Notes under the pieces: generated by a model
Told to the model about the DNA's origin: nothing
Database searches by the model: none
What the model saw: the letters and a program-made list of their open reading frames with translations, nothing else
In this document: in pieces, positions 8,610-16,508 of the stretch
Layout: every line of letters begins with the position of its first letter
Numbering within the stretch: the stretch's first letter is position 1
Assembly (NCBI RefSeq): GCF_000341025.1
Contig: NZ_ANBF01000124.1
Location: forward strand, 14,741-53,719
Reading direction: 5' to 3'
Length of the DNA: 38,979 nt
Source of the DNA: Nocardiopsis salina YIM 90010
GTDB lineage: Bacteria > Actinomycetota > Actinomycetes > Streptosporangiales > Streptosporangiaceae
Made by a program: the position numbers and the translations under genes

Positions 8610-9107
8610 GTGAGCGACGAGCGCGAGAACCTCAGCTACGAACTCTTCGGAACCGCCATCCGCGATCTGGCCAGCACGGTCGCCGACGACGGGTTCGAGC
8701 CCGACATGATCCTCTCGATCGCTCGCGGCGGCCTCTTCGTCGCCGGCGGCCTCGGGTACGCGCTCGACGTCAAGAACCTGCACGTCATGAACGTCGAGTT
8801 CTACACGGGGGTCGGCCAGACCCTGGACATGCCGGTCATGCTTCCGCCCGTGCCCAACGTGGTGGACCTCAGCGACAAGAAGGTCCTGGTCGCCGACGAC
8901 GTGGCCGACACCGGAAAGACCCTCAAACTCGTGCACGACTTCTGCGCCGAGCACGTCGCCGAGGTCCGCAGCGCGGTCATCTACGAGAAGCCGCAGTCCT
9001 CCATCAAGTGCGAGTACGTGTGGCGCCACACCGACCGCTGGATCAACTTCCCGTGGTCGGTCGAGCCCCCGGTCGTTCAGCGTCAGGGCCAGGTTCTGGA
9101 CTCCTGA
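8610..9107 (+). CDS. Purine-type phosphoribosyltransferase
   Basis: A 165-residue type I phosphoribosyltransferase. The PRPP-binding loop is VLVADDVADTGKTLKL, with the two acidic residues followed by TGKT; SIARGGLFVAGGL is the earlier pyrophosphate loop. It should transfer ribose-5-phosphate from PRPP to a base, probably a purine such as xanthine, hypoxanthine or guanine, in salvage. The small size and the C-terminal WINFPWSVE stretch fit xanthine/hypoxanthine-type enzymes, but specificity cannot be read. The GTG at 8610 follows AAAGGAAA. It converges with the gene ending at 9238. Confidence 0.85.
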   Translation: MSDERENLSYELFGTAIRDLASTVADDGFEPDMILSIARGGLFVAGGLGYALDVKNLHVMNVEFYTGVGQTLDMPVMLPPVPNVVDLSDKKVLVADDVADTGKTLKLVHDFCAEHVAEVRSAVIYEKPQSSIKCEYVWRHTDRWINFPWSVEPPVVQRQGQVLDS

Positions 9108-9237
9108 CCCTGGAGCCGTCCTCGCGCGCCCACCGCAGGAACGGCCCGATCGGGGCCGCTGGGTCGTGGCAGCACGCGGTCGCCTCCTTGTGGCTCTGCA
9201 GGGATCGTTCCGCGCGGTGCCCCTTCCGGGAACGGGC

Positions 9238-10554
9238 TCAGGAACCCCCTCCGGCGGCGCGCAACCGTTCAGCCAACCACAGCGGGGTCCGCGCTCCGTC
9301 CCGGGGGAAGTACCGGGCGTCGAGCGCGTAACTGAACGCCGGCGGCGGGAACGAGAACGCGGGTTCCTCGGCGCGGTCGTAGGCGATGCGCCACCCGCTT
9401 CCGTGCTCGAGGGTCAGGCGGGCGGTGAACCAGGCGCCGTGTCCGGGCGAGAACGTGGCCGAACGCAGCAGCGCCATTTCTTCCCGAAGGCCGTCGGGGA
9501 GCGGGACTCGGTGCTCGGCATCGGGGCACACCGCCACGATCTCGCCGCCCGCGTACCCCACGAGCGCACGGTGGACCAGTCGCAGCTTCTGCCACGGGAG
9601 TTCCTCCGCGGCCTCGACGACGAGTGCGCGGATGCGGTCGATCAGCACCGTCCGCTCGTGTGCGTCCATCTCCACCGGATCGACACTGGGCAGCCCCGGC
9701 GGCCCCGGCCACGGGGGTGACCACCGGGTGCGCGGGTCGAGCAGGCCGGCCCACGAGGGAGCGCTTTCGGCCGGGGGTCCGTGTTCCAGCAGGGCCGGGT
9801 CGGCGCGGCCCGAGGGGTCGTGGCCCTCCTCCTCACCAGCGGCACGCAGAGCGTCCCCGACCAGCAGCGCCCACTCGTCGCGGCCGATCAGCGGAACCGA
9901 ACGCGCCGGTGGCGGCCCCTGCCCGGCGGGCAGTTCCGGGGGGTCGGACCCCTCGGTGAGACCCAGCCCGTGTGCGACGGTCACAGCGATCCGGGGATCG
10001 ACCCCAGGGGTCCCGGACGCGGCCTCGGCCACCGTCTCCCGGGTGAGGTCGCGCCCCAGACACCGCGCCACGAACTCGTCGATCGCGGCCGTTGATGCGC
10101 CACGGCCGAGCAGGCGCGCGACCTCCTCCGCCGTGGCGGCAGGCGTGGCCGACCAGCCCAGCAGCCCGGCGAGCCCGTCGTCGTCCCAGTCGTCCGGGTA
10201 GGCGGCGCGCACCCAGGTGTCCTCCCACCAGTAGAGGAAGTGCGGGTCGGCCGGGCAGTGGCGTTCCAGCCACTCGACCGGTAGCCACGGGGGAGCCCCG
10301 TCGAACGGGTCGGTGGGGCGGCGGAGCCCGGTCGCCGGAGCACTGTCCGGGTTCTGGCCGATCAGCACGAAACGCTCGCCCCCGACCCTCAGCAGCCGGA
10401 ACCCGGAGCCCGGGACCCCCACAGTCAGGGACCGGTCGACGAGCGCGGCGTCGACCGCACCCGCTCCGGCCGAGACGACCGCGACAGCACCTGCCCGGCC
10501 CCAGAGGTCCTCGGGGCCGGGCAGGTCGCTGGGGAGTCCGGGTCGGTGGAACAC
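9238..10554 (-). CDS. Unrecognised protein at the end of the formate dehydrogenase operon
   Basis: A 438-residue soluble protein that I do not recognise with confidence. The N-terminal ~130 residues are rich in Trp and acidic residues (HFLYWWEDTWVRAAYPDDWD). A Pro/Gly-rich middle separates them from a C-terminal ~140-residue domain with strands such as GWRIAYDRAEEPAF, loosely like YezG-type immunity/chaperone folds (a weak impression). No signal peptide or membrane span is visible. The GTG at 10554 is chosen for the upstream GAGGAAGGA; longer frames have unlike composition. It begins 64 bases after the NrfD-type gene on the same strand, so it may be co-transcribed. Confidence 0.6.
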   Translation of the reverse strand: MFHRPGLPSDLPGPEDLWGRAGAVAVVSAGAGAVDAALVDRSLTVGVPGSGFRLLRVGGERFVLIGQNPDSAPATGLRRPTDPFDGAPPWLPVEWLERHCPADPHFLYWWEDTWVRAAYPDDWDDDGLAGLLGWSATPAATAEEVARLLGRGASTAAIDEFVARCLGRDLTRETVAEAASGTPGVDPRIAVTVAHGLGLTEGSDPPELPAGQGPPPARSVPLIGRDEWALLVGDALRAAGEEEGHDPSGRADPALLEHGPPAESAPSWAGLLDPRTRWSPPWPGPPGLPSVDPVEMDAHERTVLIDRIRALVVEAAEELPWQKLRLVHRALVGYAGGEIVAVCPDAEHRVPLPDGLREEMALLRSATFSPGHGAWFTARLTLEHGSGWRIAYDRAEEPAFSFPPPAFSYALDARYFPRDGARTPLWLAERLRAAGGGS

Positions 10555-10618
10555 GTGCGGCGGTCCTTCCTCGGCTGTCCGTCTGTGCCGGGAACCCTTC
10601 CCCGACACCGGCGCCGAC

Positions 10619-11662
10619 TCACGCCTGAGCGCCCTCCCCGTGTTCCCGGGCGTCACGACGCCTGCGCTGCGGCACCACGGTGTACTTCGGGTCCTCCTGG
10701 GACTGTCGCCCAGCGTGGAAGACACCCAACCGGGTGCACGCCGACCCCGCCACGAGCGCCGCCCCGCTGAGCGCCGACACCACCCGGCTCCGGCGGCCGA
10801 GCACGGCCCCGGCGGCACCCGCCAGCGTGAGGGCCTTGGCTGCGCGCATGTAACGGCCCGCCGTACCCTGCCCGTAGAGCTCGCCGGACAGCCCCATGCG
10901 GTGCTCCATCGCCGTGGACACCGCGGTCTCGGCCAAGGCGCCCCCGACCGCTGCCCGACGCGCGGGCCCGCTCTGCTCGGTGGGTGAACCGACGAGGCCC
11001 GCGCCCCCCGCGGCCGCGACCGCCGAGGAGGCGAAGACGAAGGGCATGTACCTGTACCCCTCGTGCCAGGCCGGGACGGCGGTGTCGCAGACCAGGGGTG
11101 CCGTGTAGGTCGCCACGAGGGCGCCCATGCCCCCGGCGCCGTAGGTGGCCAGGCGTCCGATGCGCGGGAACCACCCGGTCAGCACCGTGACCGCGGAGAT
11201 CCCGGCGAGGGGCCCGTACCCCATGAGGATCCACGAGCCCACGCTCATCGGCGAGGTCGGTTTGAACACGCGCAGCATGTTGAGGAACCGTTCCGGGCGT
11301 CCCAGATCGTAGATGAGTGCTGCCGTCGACCCGGAGATCGCGGTGAGGGCGGTGTACCGCAGCGGCCGGGCCAACCCCGGGCGTCCCGTCAGTTCCGCGC
11401 CCGCGGCGAGGGCGGAGGACGCCCCGGCGAGGCCCCCGAGGAACAGGTACCCGCCGATCGCGGGCGCCTCCCACACGATGGCGTTGAGCACGGGCCGCCC
11501 GTAGTACGAGGAGAACCCGCCGTCGCCTGCGTGCCGGTCGGAGGGGCGTGCGTCGCGTTCGCGCCGCTGCTGTTCCCCGACGACACCGGCGGCGCCCGTG
11601 ACAGCGTCCCGACCGGGTTTCTGTCCGCGGATCCCTTCTTCGGTCACGTCCGACGTGTTCAC
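10619..11662 (-). CDS. NrfD/PsrC-type membrane subunit of the formate dehydrogenase
   Basis: A 347-residue integral membrane protein with several hydrophobic spans, e.g. APAIGGYLFLGGLAGASSAL and SWILMGYGPLAGISAVTVL. The signature YDLGRPERFLNMLRVFKP is typical of NrfD/PsrC quinone-interacting subunits. It would anchor the complex and pass electrons between the Fe-S subunit and the quinone pool. The GTG start overlaps the beta-subunit stop by 4 bases (GTGA). The N-terminal ~50 residues are hydrophilic. An NrfD-type subunit instead of the cytochrome b FdnI subunit sets this enzyme apart from E. coli formate dehydrogenase-N. Confidence 0.88.
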   Translation of the reverse strand: MNTSDVTEEGIRGQKPGRDAVTGAAGVVGEQQRRERDARPSDRHAGDGGFSSYYGRPVLNAIVWEAPAIGGYLFLGGLAGASSALAAGAELTGRPGLARPLRYTALTAISGSTAALIYDLGRPERFLNMLRVFKPTSPMSVGSWILMGYGPLAGISAVTVLTGWFPRIGRLATYGAGGMGALVATYTAPLVCDTAVPAWHEGYRYMPFVFASSAVAAAGGAGLVGSPTEQSGPARRAAVGGALAETAVSTAMEHRMGLSGELYGQGTAGRYMRAAKALTLAGAAGAVLGRRSRVVSALSGAALVAGSACTRLGVFHAGRQSQEDPKYTVVPQRRRRDAREHGEGAQA

Positions 11663-12546
11663 TTCCGGCCTCCCAGGAACGTCGCGGCCACCCCGGCCAG
11701 CATCACCGCCGCCGCCACACCCGCGTGGCGCCACATCGACGGCAGGTCGCGTGTGGTCACGACGGGGTCCGGCGGCAACCCGTACACCTCTGGTTCGTCC
11801 AGCAGCAGGAAGAACGCCCCGTTGCCGCCCACGCCGTCATCGGGGTCCTCCCCGTACAGGCGCGCGGAGCTCACCCCCGCGCCGTGCAGGTCCTCCAGGC
11901 GCTGGGCGGCGCGCTCGCGTAGTTCGTCGAGGTCGCCGAACTGGATGGAATCTGTGGGGCAGGCCTTGGCGCAGGCGGGTTCGAGCCCGTCGCCGACGCG
12001 GTCGTAACACAGGGTGCACTTCCAGGCCCGGCCGTCGTCCTCACGCCGGTCGATGACGCCGTAGGGGCACGCAGGGATGCAGTATCCACAGCCGTTGCAG
12101 ATGTCCTCCTGCACGACGACGGTGTCGAACTCGGTGTGGAAGAGCGCTCCGGTCGGACACACGTCCACGCACGCCGCATGGGTGCAGTGCTTGCACACGT
12201 CGGAGGACATGAGCCACCGGAACTCGCCGCGTTCCTCCGGAGACGCAGACGCCCCGGGGAGCTCGAACGAGGGCATGCCGAGGTCGACGGCCTCCCTGCG
12301 CCCCAGCCCGGTCTCCTGGTGGGCAAGGGGTTCGCGCTGTTCGACGAAGGCGACGTGCCGCCAGGTGTCGGAGCTCAGGCCCCCGGTGTTGTCGAAGGAC
12401 ATCCCGGTGAAGTCGAGACCGTCCTCGGGGACCATGTTCCATTCCTTGCAGGCCACCTCGCAGGCCTTGCACCCGATGCACACGCTGGTGTCGGTGAAGA
12501 AGCCGAGCCGCGGTTGCTCGGATCCGTTCTCGGTACCCACGTTCAT
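11659..12546 (-). CDS. Formate dehydrogenase beta subunit, four [4Fe-4S] electron-transfer protein
   Basis: A 295-residue ferredoxin-like subunit that relays electrons from the molybdenum subunit to the membrane. Four cysteine groups are visible: CIGCKACEVAC near residue 23, CKHCTHAACVDVC, CNGCGYCIPAC, and CTLC paired with a later ACAKAC. A hydrophobic C-terminal helix (HAGVAAAVMLAGVAATFLGG) probably anchors it, as in FdnH/FdoH proteins. The ATG overlaps the alpha-subunit stop by 4 bases (ATGA), and its own stop overlaps the next start, so the three subunits are translationally coupled. Confidence 0.93.
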   Translation of the reverse strand: MNVGTENGSEQPRLGFFTDTSVCIGCKACEVACKEWNMVPEDGLDFTGMSFDNTGGLSSDTWRHVAFVEQREPLAHQETGLGRREAVDLGMPSFELPGASASPEERGEFRWLMSSDVCKHCTHAACVDVCPTGALFHTEFDTVVVQEDICNGCGYCIPACPYGVIDRREDDGRAWKCTLCYDRVGDGLEPACAKACPTDSIQFGDLDELRERAAQRLEDLHGAGVSSARLYGEDPDDGVGGNGAFFLLLDEPEVYGLPPDPVVTTRDLPSMWRHAGVAAAVMLAGVAATFLGGRK

Positions 12547-15500
12547 TCCCCCGTTCCGGTCGACTCGGTGATGCGGGCGCGGCGCCGGTACGAACGCACG
12601 AGTTCGAGCCGCTCGGGCCCCCTGGGGCGGCGGCCGGGCCGGATGTCTGCGGTGATCGCCTTGACCTCCTGGATGTGCACGTTCGGGTCGAGCGCGAGCG
12701 ACATGAGTTCGTTGGCGGAGTCGCCGGTGCTGTAGCCGTTCGGGCCCCAGTGGTAGGGCATGCCGATCTGGTGAACGACCCGGCCCTGCACCCGTAGCGG
12801 GGCCATGCGGTCGGTGACCATGACCCGGGCCTCGACGGCGTTGCGGGCGGTGACGACCGTGGCCCAGTCGCCGTGGCTGAGCCCGCGTTCGGCGGCCAGC
12901 TCGGGGCCGACCTCGCAAAAGAACGCCGGCTGGAGCTCGGCGAGGTAGGGCGTCCACCGGCTCATGCCGCCCGAGGTGAAGTGCTCGGTGACCCGGTACG
13001 TGGTGACCACGTACGGGTAGACATCGGCCTCCGGACTGCCCGGGTCGGGGTGGTACAGGTTGTACTCGTGCGGGTAGAGCAGCCGCGTCGGGTTGCGCCC
13101 CTGTGCGTAGAGCGGGTTCTCGAACGGGGTGTCCTGCGGCTCGTAGTGGGTGGGCATCGGACCGTCATGCAGGCCCGCGGGCGCGTACAGCCACCCCTTG
13201 CCGTCGGCCTGCATGACGAAGGCGTCACGCCCACTGAGAGCCTCGACCCCTTGTGCGTTGTCGCCCGGACGGTGGTCGGGCGCCTTGTGCTTCTCGAAGT
13301 CGGGTCGGTCGTGCCCGGTCCACTCACCGCGTTCGGTGTCCCACCAGACGAGGCTCTTGCGCGGGCTCCACGGGTGTCCGTCCTCGTCCGCGGAGGCCCG
13401 GTTGTAGAGGATGCGACGGTTGTCCGGCCAGCTCCAGGCCCACTCGGCGGCGATCCAGTCCTGCTCGGACCCGGGTTTCTTGCGGGCGGCCTGGTTGACT
13501 CCGTCCTTGAAGACCCCACAGTAGATCCAGCAACCGCAGGAGGTCGATCCGTCGGCTCGGAGCTCCGTGTAGGCGCCGAGCGGCCGACCTTCCGCGTCGC
13601 TGCCGTTGATCTCGCGCAGGATCGCGGCGGCGTCGGGCTCACCGTCGGGTTCGAGCGGGTAACCCCAGGTCAGTTCCTGGACAGGCCGGTCCTTGGGGTC
13701 CTCGGATCCGGCGAGGCGCTCGCGTATCAGCTCGCCCAGCCGGTGCATGAACCACAGGTCGCTGCGCCGGTCACCGGTCGGGCGCACGGCCCGGTCGTGC
13801 CACTGCAGTGTCCGGTTGGTGTTGGTGAATGTGCCCGACTTCTCGGTGTGCGCGGCTGCGGGGAAGAAGAACACCTCGGTCCCGATGTCCTCGGGGCGGT
13901 ACTCCTCCGACTCGACCTCGGGTCCGTCCTTCCACCACGTCGCGCTCTCGATGAGGGAGAAGTCGCGCACCACGAGCCAGTCGAGGTTGGCCATACCCAT
14001 GCGCTGCGCCCTGCTGTTGGCCGAGCCCACGGCGGGGTTCTCCCCCATGAGGAAGTACCCCTTGCACTCGCCGCGGATCTGCGCCATGACCGTGTCGTAG
14101 GTACTGTGCGACCCGGTCAGCCGCGGCAGGTGATCGAAGCAGTAGTCGTTGTCCTCCGTGGCGTTCTCGCCCCACCACGCCTTGAGCAGGCTGACGGTGT
14201 AGGCCTCCATGTTCGACCAGAACCCCTTGTGCGGGTGACCGACGGCCCGTACGTAGGAGCCGAGGTCCTGTTCCTCGTGCGCGTGCGGCATCGGAAGGTA
14301 CCCGGGCAGCAGATCGAACAGGGTCGGAACGTCGCTGGATCCCTGGATGCTGGCGTGCCCGCGCAGCGCCTGGATCCCGCCGCCCGGGCGCCCGATGTTG
14401 CCCAACAGCAGCTGCAGGATCGAAGCGGTGCGGATGTACTGCGATCCGACGGTGTGCTGGGTCCAGCCGACCGCGTAACAGAACGCGCTCGTGCGGTCCC
14501 GGTTCGAGTTCTCGGTGAGGTGCCGGCACACCCTCAGGAAGATCTCCTCCGGGATCCCGCAGATCTCCTCGACCATCTCCGGTGTGTAGCGCTCGTAGTG
14601 GCGCTTGAGGATCTGGAACACACAGCGCGGGTCCTGGAGGGTCTCGTCCTGTCGCGAGGCGTTGCGGATCACGGCGCCGCCCGCGCCCTGCTGTTCTGGG
14701 CGGCCAGACCTCGAGACGTCGAGGTCTTCCTCCGAGCGCACCTTGTAGAGCTGGTTGCGGTCGCCCGCCGCGGCCGCGACCTCCACGCCCTCGTAGGTCC
14801 ACTTCGACACGTCGTAGGCGCGTTCTGACGGGTCGAACCCGGAGAACAGGCCGTCGAGGTCCTCGGTGTCCTGGAATTCCTCGCCGACGATCGTGGAGGC
14901 GTTGGTGAAGGCCTTGACGTACTCCTCGAAGTACTTCCCCTCGGTGAGGACGTGATTGATGATCCCGCCGAGGAACGCGATGTCGGTGCCGGCCCGGATT
15001 GGCACGTGCAGGTCGGCCAGGGCGCTGGTGCGGCTGAACCTGGGATCGACGTGGATGACGACGGCACCGCGGGCCTTGGCCTCCATGACCCACTGGAACC
15101 CGACGGGATGGGCCTCGGCGAAGTTGGAACCCTCGATGACGATGCAGTCGGAGTTCTGGAGGTCCTGCAGGAACATCGTCGCGCCGCCGCGGCCGAAACT
15201 GGTGCCGAGCCCGGCGACCGTGGAGCTGTGGCACACACGGGCCTGGTTCTCCACCTGCACGACACCGAGCGCGCTGTGGAGCTTCTTGATGAGGTAGTTC
15301 TCCTCGTTGTCGAGCGTCGCCCCACCCAGACTCGCGATGCCCATGGTGCGGGCGACGCGGAGACCGTCGCTCTCCTCCTGCCAGGTCTCCTCGCGCGTGT
15401 CGACCACACGGTCGGCGACCATGCGCATGGCCGTGTCGAGGTCGAGCTCTTCCCAGTCGGTGCCGTGCGGGCGGCGGTAGAGGACCCTCTCCTCGCGGGA

Positions 15501-15797
15501 GGGGCCGGTGGTCAGCTGCAGACTGGCCGATCCTTTGGGACACAGGCGACCGCGGCTGACCGGGGAGTCCGGGTCCCCCTCGATCTGGACGACCTCGTCG
15601 TCCTTGACGTAGACGTTCTGGCCGCAGCCGACGGCACAGAAGGGGCAGACCGACTTCACGACACGGTCGGCGTCCTCGGTGCGCGGGCGAAGGTCCTCAC
15701 TCCACTGCGACTTGGCGGCCGACCCCCGCCCTGTCGGATCCTCCCCGGTCAGTTGCCGGTAGACCGGCCACGACTCGATCCATGTCCGTACCCCCAT
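12543..15797 (-). CDS. fdh: Formate dehydrogenase alpha subunit, molybdopterin type, cysteine variant
   Basis: A 1084-residue molybdopterin oxidoreductase oxidising formate to CO2. The N-terminal cluster is CPFCAVGCGQ (Cys51, 54, 58) with Cys86 in RGRLCPKG. The active site is NQARVCHSSTVAGL: Cys189 stands where E. coli FdnG has selenocysteine, followed by the conserved His190. The MoCo C-terminal domain includes GMPYHWGPNGYSTGDSANEL. GGAGG lies 9 bases before the ATG. No twin-arginine signal is visible in the first 45 residues, so the subunit is probably cytoplasmic. It is first in an operon with the beta and NrfD-type subunits. No accessory fdhD or selenium genes are in the window. Confidence 0.93.
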   Translation of the reverse strand: MGVRTWIESWPVYRQLTGEDPTGRGSAAKSQWSEDLRPRTEDADRVVKSVCPFCAVGCGQNVYVKDDEVVQIEGDPDSPVSRGRLCPKGSASLQLTTGPSREERVLYRRPHGTDWEELDLDTAMRMVADRVVDTREETWQEESDGLRVARTMGIASLGGATLDNEENYLIKKLHSALGVVQVENQARVCHSSTVAGLGTSFGRGGATMFLQDLQNSDCIVIEGSNFAEAHPVGFQWVMEAKARGAVVIHVDPRFSRTSALADLHVPIRAGTDIAFLGGIINHVLTEGKYFEEYVKAFTNASTIVGEEFQDTEDLDGLFSGFDPSERAYDVSKWTYEGVEVAAAAGDRNQLYKVRSEEDLDVSRSGRPEQQGAGGAVIRNASRQDETLQDPRCVFQILKRHYERYTPEMVEEICGIPEEIFLRVCRHLTENSNRDRTSAFCYAVGWTQHTVGSQYIRTASILQLLLGNIGRPGGGIQALRGHASIQGSSDVPTLFDLLPGYLPMPHAHEEQDLGSYVRAVGHPHKGFWSNMEAYTVSLLKAWWGENATEDNDYCFDHLPRLTGSHSTYDTVMAQIRGECKGYFLMGENPAVGSANSRAQRMGMANLDWLVVRDFSLIESATWWKDGPEVESEEYRPEDIGTEVFFFPAAAHTEKSGTFTNTNRTLQWHDRAVRPTGDRRSDLWFMHRLGELIRERLAGSEDPKDRPVQELTWGYPLEPDGEPDAAAILREINGSDAEGRPLGAYTELRADGSTSCGCWIYCGVFKDGVNQAARKKPGSEQDWIAAEWAWSWPDNRRILYNRASADEDGHPWSPRKSLVWWDTERGEWTGHDRPDFEKHKAPDHRPGDNAQGVEALSGRDAFVMQADGKGWLYAPAGLHDGPMPTHYEPQDTPFENPLYAQGRNPTRLLYPHEYNLYHPDPGSPEADVYPYVVTTYRVTEHFTSGGMSRWTPYLAELQPAFFCEVGPELAAERGLSHGDWATVVTARNAVEARVMVTDRMAPLRVQGRVVHQIGMPYHWGPNGYSTGDSANELMSLALDPNVHIQEVKAITADIRPGRRPRGPERLELVRSYRRRARITESTGTGE

Positions 15798-15894
15798 CGT
15801 GTGTGCCTCCCCCTGGCCCGCAACGGTCGACGCGGACTCGTCTCATCGTTCACCGTCGGGCACGGCGCGAGAGCGGCACGTGAGGACACGCCGC

Positions 15895-15910
15895 TGTTTC
15901 ACGTGAAACC
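15895..15910. promoter_or_regulatory. parS-like ParB-binding palindrome
   Basis: GTTTCACGTGAAAC at 15896-15909 is a perfect 14-bp palindrome, identical to the consensus centromere site bound by ParB in Streptomyces and close to the B. subtilis parS. It lies in the intergenic region upstream of the formate dehydrogenase operon. Such sites usually cluster near oriC in actinomycetes, so this may indicate an origin-proximal location, though outlying copies exist. It is the only copy I found here. Confidence 0.75.
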
Positions 15911-16000
15911 GGATCGCCCCAATCCCTGGTCAAACAGTGCTTCGTCGGCCCGGGACGCGGGCACCGGACCACCATGGAGCCCGAACATCCAGGGGGAACG

Positions 16001-16465
16001 ATGTACGTGGTGCACCTGTTGTCAACGGCTTCCGCCGCCGTGGGGCGGGGCCTGCTGGCCGGATTGGCAGGGACCGCGGCCATGACCGTCTCCAGCACGT
16101 TGGAGGCACGGCTCCGGGGCCGGGGACCGAGTTCGGCACCGGCCGACGCGGCGGCAGTCGTGCTCGGTGTGCGCCCCGAGGGGGAGGACGGGGGCCTTTT
16201 CGGCACCCTCGTTCACTGGGGGTACGGCACGGGCTGGGGCGCCGTGCGCGGCCTCCTCGGCGCGGCAGGCCTGCGGGGTATCCCGGCGACCGGAGCACAT
16301 CTCGCCGTGGTGTTGGGGGGAGAGCAGGTCGTGCTTCCCGCAACAGGCATCAGCGGACCGACCTGGACCTGGAGCTCCGAGGAGATCGCCCTCGACCTGC
16401 TCCACCACTCCGTCTACACCGTCGTGACCGGGGTCGTCTACGAGGCCCTGGACCGGACCTCGTGA
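16001..16465 (+). CDS. Small membrane protein, possibly YagU/DUF1440-like
   Basis: A 154-residue protein with about four hydrophobic segments: GRGLLAGLAGTAAMTVSSTL near the N-terminus, then GYGTGWGAVRGLLGAAGL, GAHLAVVLGGEQVVL and a C-terminal VYTVVTGVVYEAL. The 'GLLAGLAGTAAMT' start recalls YagU/DUF1440 inner-membrane proteins; this is a loose resemblance. An ATG at 16001 with AGGGGGA five bases upstream is preferred to an in-frame ATG at 15974. No function can be assigned. It converges on the symporter gene with a strong hairpin between. Confidence 0.6.
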   Translation: MYVVHLLSTASAAVGRGLLAGLAGTAAMTVSSTLEARLRGRGPSSAPADAAAVVLGVRPEGEDGGLFGTLVHWGYGTGWGAVRGLLGAAGLRGIPATGAHLAVVLGGEQVVLPATGISGPTWTWSSEEIALDLLHHSVYTVVTGVVYEALDRTS

Positions 16466-16473
16466 CCCCGGTC

Positions 16474-16503
16474 GGGTCGGGGCAGGCCGCCCCGCCCCGA
16501 CCC
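16474..16503. terminator. Stem-loop between convergent genes
   Basis: GGGTCGGGG (16474-16482) pairs perfectly with CCCCGACCC (16495-16503) across a 12-base loop. It sits in the 43-base gap between the convergent membrane-protein and symporter genes, the expected place for a bidirectional terminator. There is no T tract. Confidence 0.55.
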
Positions 16504-16508
16504 GGGGG

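Noticed and set aside
12873-14828. 651-codon plus-strand frame opposite the formate dehydrogenase alpha gene
   Set aside because: It is a GC-rich shadow frame with no ribosome site or motif, opposite a gene with intact active-site residues.
15231-15233. Selenocysteine codon in the formate dehydrogenase active site
   Set aside because: The active-site codon encodes Cys in NQARVCH; no in-frame TGA is present.
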